From: M2408 sp046303515
GTDB taxonomy: Bacteria; Bacteroidota; Bacteroidia; Flavobacteriales_D; Crocinitomicaceae
Length of the DNA: 64,000 nt
Assembly (NCBI GenBank): GCA_046303515.1
Contig: JBKCGI010000022.1
Span: 1 to 64,000, forward strand
Direction of reading: 5' to 3'
Positions 17,634 through 25,173 of this stretch are shown piece by piece. Below the pieces are notes generated by a model that was not told where the DNA came from, did no database searches, and worked only from the letters and a program-made list of their open reading frames with translations. How positions within the stretch are numbered: position 1 is the stretch's first letter; every line of letters starts with the position of its first letter. Made by a program: the position numbers and the translations under genes.

Positions 17634-17840
17634 AATTTTAAAAATTAATTAACCAAATTAAGTGAAATATCTCCCTACGTTTTTTCTCCTATTGGATATT
17701 CTGGATATGAAAACTTGTTCCATTCCTTACATTCTGTTCAAACTCTAAGAAATATAAAAAGAATGAGGCTATTTCTATGTGTGAATATATCTGCTGATTA
17801 TTTAGCCACATACGTGCTCTCATTCTTTCTCACTTTTACA
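17634..17840 (-). ncRNA. Candidate bridge RNA in the 5' noncoding end of the IS110 element
   Basis: About 200 bases of noncoding sequence precede the transposase start, the position that carries the bridge RNA in the IS110 group. Read on the minus strand it opens with a strong stem, AAAGAATGAG (17819-17828 read in reverse) pairing with CTCATTCTTT (17758-17767 read in reverse). A nested GGCTA/TAGCC pair lies inside it, and TATGTG and CACATA inside the same region offer an alternative pairing. Further on are repeated GGATAT words near 17695-17708. A possible -7 box (TATTTTAG on the minus strand, 17841-17848) lies just before the stem. The RNA call rests on position and structure only. Confidence 0.45.
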
Positions 17841-17957
17841 CTAAAATAATAATTTTACAAACATAGGAGCCACAATAGTTTTTTTAAAAGGCTAAGCTAA
17901 GAAAACATAGTTTGTTCAATTTCGCAAAAACACTATGCAAACTGTACAAAATTTTTA

Positions 17958-17980
17958 AATCTATGTGCCAATGTGGTAAA
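17958..17980 (+). repeat. Right copy of the inverted repeat enclosing the IS110 element
   Basis: AATCTATGTGCCAATGTGG, followed by TAAA, is the inverted partner of 16512-16526 and is close to the right end of the element at 32474-32630 (AATCTGTGCATCTGTGGC). It lies upstream of the CE2 esterase gene and shows that this stretch is intergenic, which argues against the earlier start codons of that gene. Confidence 0.5.
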
Positions 17981-18034
17981 ATGAAAAAAAAGGCACTTCT
18001 TCAAACTTATGTTTATTTTATTTATTTTTATCTC

Positions 18035-19102
18035 GTGCAAAAATACATTTACATCCTATTTCTCCTTTTGGTTCTTGCTTGTTCTCAGAAAACAAAGCAA
18101 GTTTCAGACTTTTATTTTGCTGGAGACGAGCGTGTTTCCTATCACGGAAGATTTTCTTTTGACAATGCTAAATCTCCCAAAGTTTGGGCTCCTGGGGCGT
18201 ATTGTGAGTTTTCGTTTAAGGGTACAAGTTGTGAAGTGACGATTTTAGATCAATTGAAATATTTTGTGACTCACAATTACATTGCTGTGAGTATCGATGG
18301 TGGAAAACCCAAGCGCATCAAACTAAAAAAAGTAAACAATATTCTCAAAATTGCTCAAAATTTAGAAGATAAAATTCATACAGTTGTTATTTGCAAAAAT
18401 ACGGAGGCAGCGATTGGTTACATTCAATTTACTGGAATTCGTTGCGAAGAGTTGGTGAAAGTCAAACGGAAAAAGAAAAAAATAATCGAATACATTGGCG
18501 ATTCAATTACCTGTGGAAACGGCAGCGACACCACTGAGATTTCTTGTGCCGATGGAAAATGGTACGATCAACACAATGCGTATTTAAGTTACGGACCAAT
18601 CATCGCACGCAAACACAAATACGATTGGATTCTTTCTTCGATTTCTGGAATTGGTCTCACCGAAAGTTGTTGCGGAACAAAATACACCATGCCTGAAGTC
18701 TACGATAAAATTGATTTTAAACCAAAAGGAGAGAATTGGTACGACAAAAAACAAACTCCTTCGATAATTTGCATCACCTTAGGTCAAAACGATGGCAGAC
18801 AAGAAAAAAACTTATACATCAATACTTATGTTACCTTCGTGAAAAAATTACATCAACGTTTTCCTATGGCTGAAATTGTTTGCTGTTCTAGTCCGATGGG
18901 AGATGATAAACTAAAAGTATATCAAGCAGAACATCTACCAACCATTGTAGCCAAATTGAAACAAAGTGGAATTACAAGAGTGAATTACTTTTGCTATAAA
19001 GGAAAATACCGTGGAGGTTGTTTGCTGCATCCTACCTTGAGCGAACACAGAACAATTTCTTACGAATTGGATAATTTTTTGGAGGAGAATGGGTATTTTT
19101 AA
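18035..19102 (+). CDS. CE2-type SGNH carbohydrate esterase lipoprotein
   Basis: A protein of about 355 residues. Starting at GTG 18035 it has a textbook lipoprotein signal (MQKYIYILFLLLVLAC) with lipobox LVLAC. The N-terminal half is a jelly-roll (VSYHGRFSFDN, GAYCEFSFKGTSCEV). The C-terminal half is an SGNH hydrolase with YIGDSITCGNG (catalytic Ser), ISGIGLT, LGQND, and HPTLSEH (catalytic His). This two-domain order is that of carbohydrate esterase family 2, which removes acetyl groups from polysaccharides such as xylan. In-frame TTG (17912) and ATG (17981) codons lie upstream, but the first would include intergenic repeat. TATTTTTA (18023-18030) may be the -7 element of a leaderless GTG transcript. 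Confidence 0.85.
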   Translation: MQKYIYILFLLLVLACSQKTKQVSDFYFAGDERVSYHGRFSFDNAKSPKVWAPGAYCEFSFKGTSCEVTILDQLKYFVTHNYIAVSIDGGKPKRIKLKKVNNILKIAQNLEDKIHTVVICKNTEAAIGYIQFTGIRCEELVKVKRKKKKIIEYIGDSITCGNGSDTTEISCADGKWYDQHNAYLSYGPIIARKHKYDWILSSISGIGLTESCCGTKYTMPEVYDKIDFKPKGENWYDKKQTPSIICITLGQNDGRQEKNLYINTYVTFVKKLHQRFPMAEIVCCSSPMGDDKLKVYQAEHLPTIVAKLKQSGITRVNYFCYKGKYRGGCLLHPTLSEHRTISYELDNFLEENGYF

Positions 19103-19127
19103 TTTCAATTAACAAGCTAAATATTAG

Positions 19128-19681
19128 ATGAAAAACCTAACTAATATCCTTTTCTTAATTTTCGCACTTTCTTTTAAGCAGAACACTTTTGCCAATGTCG
19201 AAATTGTGAGTGACTCAATAAAAAAAGAGTATTGGTTGACGTTTTCAGGTTTATATTTTCCAAATAATGGAGGACAACTTTTTCGATTTGGAACTAGCCT
19301 AGAAAAAAAAACACAAAACTCCAAAAAAACTACTGTGCTGTCTTATTTCCACTCATACGATAATTATTTTCAATCATTTAATGATGTAGTGAGATATTCT
19401 TCTTTGATTTATGGATGGAAATATAATATTCTTAAAAAAAACAAGTTAAATTTCGGTGTTCATGGTGGATTGTTTTTATTTGATGCGTATTACGGTAATT
19501 TAAGTGTATTTCATTCCTTTGGAGTAACAATTGTACCGAGTGTGGAATAGACCTTTTCATCACATCTAATTTTGGTAAGTTCAAATCTCCATGGATTTAT
19601 CCTCTAGAAGTTGTTTATGTAGAAAGTTATGGATATAACTTTGAAGGGTTTTTTAATTTCAAATTTTCCAAAAAATTATAA
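19128..19681 (+). pseudogene. Frameshifted secreted protein, possible beta-barrel, function unknown
   Basis: The first frame encodes 140 residues with a signal peptide (MKNLTNILFLIFALSFKQNTFA) and ends at a TAG at 19548-19550 after FGVTIVPSVE. The next frame continues the same kind of sequence from 19544 (GIDLFITSNFGKFKSPWIYPLEVVYVESY and so on) to a TAA at 19679-19681, giving a protein of about 184 residues if one missing base is restored near 19540. Alternating aromatic strands (YWLTFSGLYFPNN, LSYFHSYDNYFQSFND, LIYGWKYNILKKNKLNFGVHGG) suggest a small outer-membrane barrel. No family is recognised. It may be a true pseudogene or a sequence error. The end lies in a 25-bp tandem repeat. Confidence 0.6.
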
Positions 19682-19724
19682 CTTAAAATTTTCCAAAAAA
19701 TTATAACTGTAAATTTTACCAAAG
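19661..19724 (+). repeat. 25-bp tandem repeat, about 2.5 copies
   Basis: Two copies of a 25-base unit beginning AAATTTTCCAAAAAATTATA lie at 19661-19685 and 19686-19710, differing only in the last two bases, followed by a partial third (AAATTTTACCAAAG). The first copy encodes the last residues and stop of the frameshifted gene. Confidence 0.85.
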
Positions 19725-19803
19725 TTCATATTGCTAAAAGATCTTGGAACACTTTTATTCCCACAAATTACACAAGCGGTAAATCTTCTTTCTTAAAATG
19801 ATG

Positions 19804-19811
19804 TATTTTTG
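19804..19811 (+). promoter_or_regulatory. -7 promoter element of the secreted S9 peptidase gene
   Basis: TATTTTTG is an exact TAnnTTTG match 20 bases before the ATG at 19832. A -33 element is not obvious. Confidence 0.5.
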
Positions 19812-19831
19812 GTCATCTAAAATCAATCAAA

Positions 19832-22255
19832 ATGAAAAAAATTACTGGATTACTTGCTGTTTTTTCCTTGGTGAACTTCCTCGTTGCTCAAGAAAATGTA
19901 AGCTATCAAAAACCACCTAAAGAAATTTTAGAATTAGTTGATATCGAGCGTGCTCCATCAATTAATATCGATTCTAAAAACGAAAACATTTTGTTCACTT
20001 ACCGCAAGATGTATAAAAATTTGGAGGATTTATCGCAAGAAGAAATGCGCTTGGGAGGTTTGAGAATTAACCCAAAAACAAATATTTCAAGTACTGTAAC
20101 CTATGTAAACAACTTAAAATTGCGCAAGTTTAAAGCGACAGTTTTAACAGATGTAACGGGTTTACCAACAAATCCGAAGATTGCCAATATTTCTTGGTCG
20201 CCAAATGAAAAATTCATCGCTTTCACGCATACTTCAGATAAAGGAGTTGAATTGTGGTTGTTGGATGTCGACAAAGCGCAAGCAAAAAAATGGTCCAACG
20301 ATATTTTGAATGCCAATATGGGAAATCCAATCACTTGGTTTAAAAATAGCGAATCGGTTTTAATCAAAGTTTTACCAACGGACAGACCAGCCTTGATTCA
20401 AGCGGCTTCAACCTTACCAAATGGTCCAACGGTTTCCATTTCTGAAAAAGGAGCAAAAGCACAAAATAGAACTTACGCCGATTTGTTGAAGAACAAAATG
20501 GACGAGGCGAATTTTGAAAACATCATGACTTCCGAATTGAAACAAATTTCTTTGGATGGAACAAGCCTTAACTGGAAAGCGAAAAACTTGTATTTGGGAG
20601 TTAGTTTTTCTCCTGATGGTCAATTTGCTTTAATCACAACCTTGCAAAAACCATTTTCTTACATTGTGCAATATTCTCGTTTCCCAATGAAACAAACTGT
20701 TTACGATCAACGAGGAAAAACAATTAAAGAAGTAAACGATATTCCACTAACGGAAGTGATGCCAAAAGGATTTATGGCTACTAGAACGGGGAAAAGAGAT
20801 TTATCTTGGCGTTCAGATAAAGCTGCAACTTTGTCTTTTGTGATGGCTTTAGACGGTGGAGATCCTGAGCAAAAAGTAGATTTTAGAGATGAATTATTTT
20901 CGTGGGACGCACCATTTGACAAAGAACCAATTTCCTTAATGAAAACGATTCAACGTTATTCTGGAGTAGAATGGGGAACGGACGACATGGCGATTGTTTC
21001 GGACGATTGGTGGAATACAAGAAACACCAAAACATATTTATTCAATCCTTCAAATCCTGCACAAAAACCAACTATTTTGTTTGATAGAAGTTCAGAGGAC
21101 AAATATAGCGACCCAGGAAGTTTTGATTACAAGAAAAACCAATACGGATCTTACGTCTTAAATATTGTGAAAGATGAGGTGTGTTTGATTGGGGAAGGTC
21201 ACACGGAAAAAGGTCAGTTTCCATTCATCGACAAGTTAAATTTGAAAACAAACAAAAAAGTACGTTTGTATCAATCGGCTTACACGAACAAAAAAGAAAG
21301 TATCATTTCCATTTTAGATATTGCCAAAGGTGAAGCTTTAATCATGTTGGAATCAGCGAATGAATATCCAAATTACTTCGTAAGAAATATCAAAAGTAAA
21401 AAAGCTCCATATCAATTGACATTCAACGCAAATCCTTTTAAAAGTATTGCCAACATTCACAAAGAAGTGATCAAATACAAGCGTGCTGACGGAGTTGAAT
21501 TGTCTGGAACGTTGTATTTACCAGTTGGATACGATAAAACGAAAAAAGAAAAATTGCCGATGATTATGTGGGCTTATCCTCAAGAATACAAAGACAAAAA
21601 CAGTGCGGGGCAAGTTACTCAAAATCCAAATGAGTTTACTTTTCCAAACTACGGAACGCCTTTGTATTGGGTAACGAGAGGTTATGTCGTTTTGGATGAT
21701 GCGGCATTTCCAATTTTAGGTGAAGGAACAACTGAACCAAACGATAATTTTATTGAACAATTAGTTTCAAACGCGCAAGCAGCAATTGATGCTGTGGATA
21801 AATTAGGGTATATCGACAGAACAAAAGTTGCTGTTGGAGGACATTCTTATGGTGCGTTTATGACAGCCAATTTGTTAACGCATTCTAATTTATTTGCTTG
21901 TGGTGTGGCGCGAAGTGGAGCTTACAACAGAACTTTAACTCCATTTGGTTTCCAAAGTGAAGAAAGATCTTATTGGGATGTTCCAGAAATATACAACACG
22001 ATGTCGCCTTTCATGAATGCCGATAAAATGAAAACTCCTTTGTTGTTAGTTCACGGTGAAGCAGATAATAATCCAGGAACGTTTACTTTACAAAGTGAAA
22101 GATATTTTAATGCACTAAAAGGCTTAGGAAATCCAGCAAGATTAGTAATTTTACCAAAAGAAAGTCACGGCTATGCGGCGATTGAAAATATCTTGCATTT
22201 GTTATGGGAACAAGATCAATGGTTTGAAAAACACTTAAAAGGTTCAGCGAAGTAG
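19832..22255 (+). CDS. Secreted S9-family serine peptidase (glutamyl-endopeptidase-like)
   Basis: An 807-residue protein with a signal peptide (MKKITGLLAVFSLVNFLVAQ). Residues from about 30 to 520 form a beta-propeller-like domain (NISWSPNEKFIAFTHTSD, GVSFSPDGQFALITT). The C-terminal alpha/beta-hydrolase holds the triad: Ser in GGHSYGAFM (about 671), Asp in LLLVHGEADNNPGT (about 741) and His in LPKESHGYAA (about 777). The length and the ARSGAYNRTLTPFGFQSEERSYW segment fit the S9D group that includes plant chloroplast glutamyl endopeptidase. It probably digests peptides in the periplasm or outside the cell. A strong terminator follows. Confidence 0.92.
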   Translation: MKKITGLLAVFSLVNFLVAQENVSYQKPPKEILELVDIERAPSINIDSKNENILFTYRKMYKNLEDLSQEEMRLGGLRINPKTNISSTVTYVNNLKLRKFKATVLTDVTGLPTNPKIANISWSPNEKFIAFTHTSDKGVELWLLDVDKAQAKKWSNDILNANMGNPITWFKNSESVLIKVLPTDRPALIQAASTLPNGPTVSISEKGAKAQNRTYADLLKNKMDEANFENIMTSELKQISLDGTSLNWKAKNLYLGVSFSPDGQFALITTLQKPFSYIVQYSRFPMKQTVYDQRGKTIKEVNDIPLTEVMPKGFMATRTGKRDLSWRSDKAATLSFVMALDGGDPEQKVDFRDELFSWDAPFDKEPISLMKTIQRYSGVEWGTDDMAIVSDDWWNTRNTKTYLFNPSNPAQKPTILFDRSSEDKYSDPGSFDYKKNQYGSYVLNIVKDEVCLIGEGHTEKGQFPFIDKLNLKTNKKVRLYQSAYTNKKESIISILDIAKGEALIMLESANEYPNYFVRNIKSKKAPYQLTFNANPFKSIANIHKEVIKYKRADGVELSGTLYLPVGYDKTKKEKLPMIMWAYPQEYKDKNSAGQVTQNPNEFTFPNYGTPLYWVTRGYVVLDDAAFPILGEGTTEPNDNFIEQLVSNAQAAIDAVDKLGYIDRTKVAVGGHSYGAFMTANLLTHSNLFACGVARSGAYNRTLTPFGFQSEERSYWDVPEIYNTMSPFMNADKMKTPLLLVHGEADNNPGTFTLQSERYFNALKGLGNPARLVILPKESHGYAAIENILHLLWEQDQWFEKHLKGSAK

Positions 22256-22281
22256 TATTTATAACTTCTTGAATTACAGGA

Positions 22282-22310
22282 AACACCGACTGAAAAGTTG
22301 GTGTTTTTTT
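22282..22310 (+). terminator. Intrinsic terminator after the S9 peptidase gene
   Basis: AACACCGAC (22282-22290) pairs with GTTGGTGTT (22297-22305) with one G-U pair and a 6-base loop, followed by a run of seven T. Confidence 0.85.
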
Positions 22311-22349
22311 GTTTAATTTTTTTTGGTAACGCAAAGCTATGCAAATTTT

Positions 22350-22740
22350 ACCGCCGAGACTGCAAAGGTTTTTTTGACGTGCTGTGTGTTTTAAGAGCGC
22401 TAAGTGTTGGCAAAAAAATTCATTTTGAACCTTAATCTTTATTTTAAGAATCTTAAGTTTTCTAAGCTTCTATTCGACAGGCTCACAGCATCGCTAAGTG
22501 GTAAAAAATAAAATAGTGGTGGTATTTTTTTATCGCAGAGTGCGCAAAGTGTACCGCCGAGACTGCAAAGATTTTTTTGATGTTTCAAGAACGCCACGTG
22601 GTAGCAATAAAATTCATTTTAAGCCTTAAACTTCATTCTTACAACCTTAAGTGTTCTCTGTGTCTCAGTGGTAAAAAATAAAAAGAATGGTGGTACTCTT
22701 TTATCGCAGAGCGCGCAAAGTGTAACGTCGAACCTTACCT
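22350..22740 (+). repeat. Two-and-a-bit copies of a degenerate intergenic repeat of about 170-200 bp
   Basis: The 638 bases between the S9 peptidase and RNase R hold no plausible gene. They contain unit 1 (22350-22552) and unit 2 (22553-22723), both beginning ACCGCCGAGACTGCAAAG, both with AAATTCATTTT, and both ending CGCGCAAAGTGT or near it after GTGGTAAAAAATAAAA and TTTTATCGCAGAG. A third copy begins at 22724 and decays. Unit 1 is longer because it contains TTCGACAGGCTCACAGCA, related to the motif at 29731-29750. The spacing is too irregular, and the copies too long and diverged, for a CRISPR array. Confidence 0.75.
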
Positions 22741-22848
22741 ATGTTTTCTATGTGAACTACTGTGGTTCAAATACAAAAAATCCTGTCTACTAGTCCCAAT
22801 TTTCAAGCTAACAAACTTACCAAATCATTAATTTTAAGTTAATATCAA

Positions 22849-22877
22849 TTTGATTTCGACTTAATTTCGTAACTTAG
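22849..22877 (+). promoter_or_regulatory. Promoter of rnr
   Basis: TTTG (22849-22852), a 17-base spacer and TAACTTAG (22870-22877) give a promoter of the Bacteroidota form with one mismatch, 16 bases before the ATG. Confidence 0.5.
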
Positions 22878-22893
22878 CCTTGAATAACAATAT

Positions 22894-25020
22894 ATGTCAA
22901 AAAAACACAAAGCAAAAAAAGCGAGTAAATTTACAAAAAGTTTAACGCACATCGTAAGAAGATTATTTGAAAAAAATCCAGATGCAATATTAAGTCACAA
23001 AGACGTTTATACACAACTCGTTTTAAAAGATAACGAACTCCGAAAACAAGCTTTCACAGTACTTAAAGACTTAGCGAAAGAAGGCTATTTGATGGAAACA
23101 TCACATAGTTCTTTCCGAATGAATACCAATACAGAATTTATTGAAGGAGAAATTCAACTTACAGCTCGTGGAGCAGGATTTTTGTTGGTAGACACTGGAG
23201 ATATCTATATCGCTCCGCCATATACCAACCAAGCTATGAATGGCGATTTGGTGAAAGTTGTCGTTACCAAAAAAGGTCCAACACGCACCGAAGGAAAAGT
23301 AGTTGAAATCGTTCGTAGAGAACGCACACAATTTGTTGGAACAATTGATTTACATCCAAAATTTGCCTTTTTTATTCCTGATAATCAACGCAGTGGAATA
23401 GATATTTACATTCCAATTGAAAAATTAAATGGAGCAAAAAACAAAGACCGCGTTTTAGCTAAAATTAATGTTTGGCCAAAAACTTCTGAAAATCCTTACG
23501 GAGAAGTTGTTGAAGTTTTGACATCCAAAAGTCCAAATGACACTGAAATGTTAAGCATTTTATGCGGACAAGGAATTGAAATTAAATTTCCACAAGAAGT
23601 AATTGCTGCTGCTGAAAATGTTACCATGCAATTGGATGAGGATGAAATCAAAAAGCGTAGAGATTTCAGACAAATTACCACTTTTACGATAGATCCAGTT
23701 GACGCTAAAGATTTTGATGATGCCTTATCGATCCAGAAATTAGAAAATGGTCATTACGAAATTGGTGTTCACATTGCGGACGTAAGTCATTACGTTCAGG
23801 CTGGAAGTGCCATGGATTTGGAAGCTTCCAAGCGAGGAAATTCAGTTTATTTAGTGGATCGAGTGATTCCTATGTTACCTGAGCAATTGTCCAATTTAGC
23901 CTGTTCTTTGAGACCAAAAGAAGATAAATATACTTTCTCTGTAGTGTTTGAAATGGACGATGATGGAAAGGTTTATTCCGAATGGTTTGGTAAAACGGTA
24001 ATTCATTCTGACAAAAGATTTGCCTATGAAGAAGCGCAAGAAATCATTGAAGGAAAAGAGGGAGATTTTAGAGAAGAAATTTTGATTTTTGATAAAATTG
24101 CTAAAACTTTACGTAAAAAGAGACTTAAAAATGGCGCTTTAAATATTGAATCCGAAGAAATTCGTTTCAAATTAAACGCTGAAGGAAATCCAGAAGGAAT
24201 TGTTACCAAAGTTTCCAAAGATGCCAACAAATTGATTGAAGAATTTATGTTGATGGCAAACAAAAAAGTCGGCGAATTTATTGGAAAACCAAAAAAAGGT
24301 AAAGATCCAATTCCATTTGTTTACAGATGTCACGACAAACCAGATATTTCAAAAATTGAAGTTTTTAAAATGTTTATCGATAAATTTGGACATAAATTAA
24401 ACTTCAATACTCCAGAAGAAATTTCAAAATCGATCAATGTTTTGTTAGAAGAAATTCGCGATTCAGGAGAATATTCCATTGTGCAATCCATGGCGATTCG
24501 TTCGATGGCAAAAGCAACTTATGAAGTCGACAATATCGGACATTACGGTTTAGCCTTTGAATATTATTCGCATTTTACCTCACCAATTCGTCGTTATGCC
24601 GATTTAATTGTGCACCGAATTTTATTTGAAGAATTGAGCGGAAATCAGCACCGTTATGGTAGTACTTTAGGACAAATTTGCAAGCACATTTCTCGCATGG
24701 AGCGTAAGGCTACCGAAGCAGAACGCGAATCTAGCAAATATTTCCAAGTTTTATTTATGCAAGATAAGTTGGGAATGGTTTTTCCTGGAACAGTCTCTGG
24801 TTTAGCTGATTTTGGAATGTTTGTGCGCATCGATGAATTCAATTGTGAAGGTATGATTCCATTGACTGAAATTCCAGACGATCGTTTTTCATTCGATCAA
24901 GATAAATATTGCATCATTGGAGCCAAAACAAAAAAAGAATTCAATTTTGGAGATAAAGTTGAAGTTCAGGTGATGTCAGTTGATTTGAGAAAACGCCAGA
25001 TTAATTTGGAGTTGAGGTAG
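22894..25020 (+). CDS. rnr: Ribonuclease R
   Basis: A 708-residue 3'-5' exoribonuclease that degrades structured RNA. Domains in order: a basic winged-helix N-terminus (MSKKHKAKKASKF onwards), two cold-shock OB folds (for example AFFIPDNQRSGIDIYIP), the RNB catalytic domain with TIDPVDAKDFDDALSI (the metal-binding Asp cluster), IGVHIADVSHYV and HFTSPIRRYADLIVHR, and a C-terminal S1 domain (GTVSGLADFGMFVRIDEFNCEGMIPL). Length and motifs are those of a complete family member, without the long basic tail seen in some proteobacteria. It is transcribed alone. Confidence 0.97.
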   Translation: MSKKHKAKKASKFTKSLTHIVRRLFEKNPDAILSHKDVYTQLVLKDNELRKQAFTVLKDLAKEGYLMETSHSSFRMNTNTEFIEGEIQLTARGAGFLLVDTGDIYIAPPYTNQAMNGDLVKVVVTKKGPTRTEGKVVEIVRRERTQFVGTIDLHPKFAFFIPDNQRSGIDIYIPIEKLNGAKNKDRVLAKINVWPKTSENPYGEVVEVLTSKSPNDTEMLSILCGQGIEIKFPQEVIAAAENVTMQLDEDEIKKRRDFRQITTFTIDPVDAKDFDDALSIQKLENGHYEIGVHIADVSHYVQAGSAMDLEASKRGNSVYLVDRVIPMLPEQLSNLACSLRPKEDKYTFSVVFEMDDDGKVYSEWFGKTVIHSDKRFAYEEAQEIIEGKEGDFREEILIFDKIAKTLRKKRLKNGALNIESEEIRFKLNAEGNPEGIVTKVSKDANKLIEEFMLMANKKVGEFIGKPKKGKDPIPFVYRCHDKPDISKIEVFKMFIDKFGHKLNFNTPEEISKSINVLLEEIRDSGEYSIVQSMAIRSMAKATYEVDNIGHYGLAFEYYSHFTSPIRRYADLIVHRILFEELSGNQHRYGSTLGQICKHISRMERKATEAERESSKYFQVLFMQDKLGMVFPGTVSGLADFGMFVRIDEFNCEGMIPLTEIPDDRFSFDQDKYCIIGAKTKKEFNFGDKVEVQVMSVDLRKRQINLELR

Positions 25021-25148
25021 TTTTTAGATTTAATGGCATAAATTTTCTTTCTTAATAATGATTTAACAATTCGATAATACGCTTTTGAATTGCTTCTATT
25101 TACTTTGTAAAAACTAGAAAAATCGTTTAAAACTTGATTTTTCATTAA

Positions 25149-25156
25149 AATTTTTG
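25149..25156 (+). promoter_or_regulatory. Possible -7 element of ppk1
   Basis: AATTTTTG followed by CACC is one base from TAnnTTTG, with TTG 16 bases upstream. It lies 18 bases before the ATG at 25174. Confidence 0.35.
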
Positions 25157-25173
25157 CACCTTTGGAAGAAGAA

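Larger units (their letters stand above)
16560..17880 (-). mobile_element. IS110-family insertion sequence (ends not exactly defined)
   Basis: The element comprises the transposase gene at 16596-17633 and a 5' noncoding segment to about 17880. IS110 elements have no clear terminal inverted repeats, and I could not define the ends by sight; the limits are estimates. It lies between two halves of an intergenic inverted repeat (16512-16526 and 17958-17980), so it probably inserted into that repeat. Confidence 0.7.

Noticed and set aside
18009..18239. ORF starting MFILFIFISCKNT as the lipoprotein start of the CE2 esterase
   Set aside because: It is in a different frame from the esterase. The esterase frame itself has a perfect lipobox from GTG 18035.
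22350..22740. Repeated units between the S9 peptidase and RNase R as a possible CRISPR array
   Set aside because: Units are 170-200 bases, diverged along their whole length, not short identical repeats with unique spacers, and no cas genes are near.
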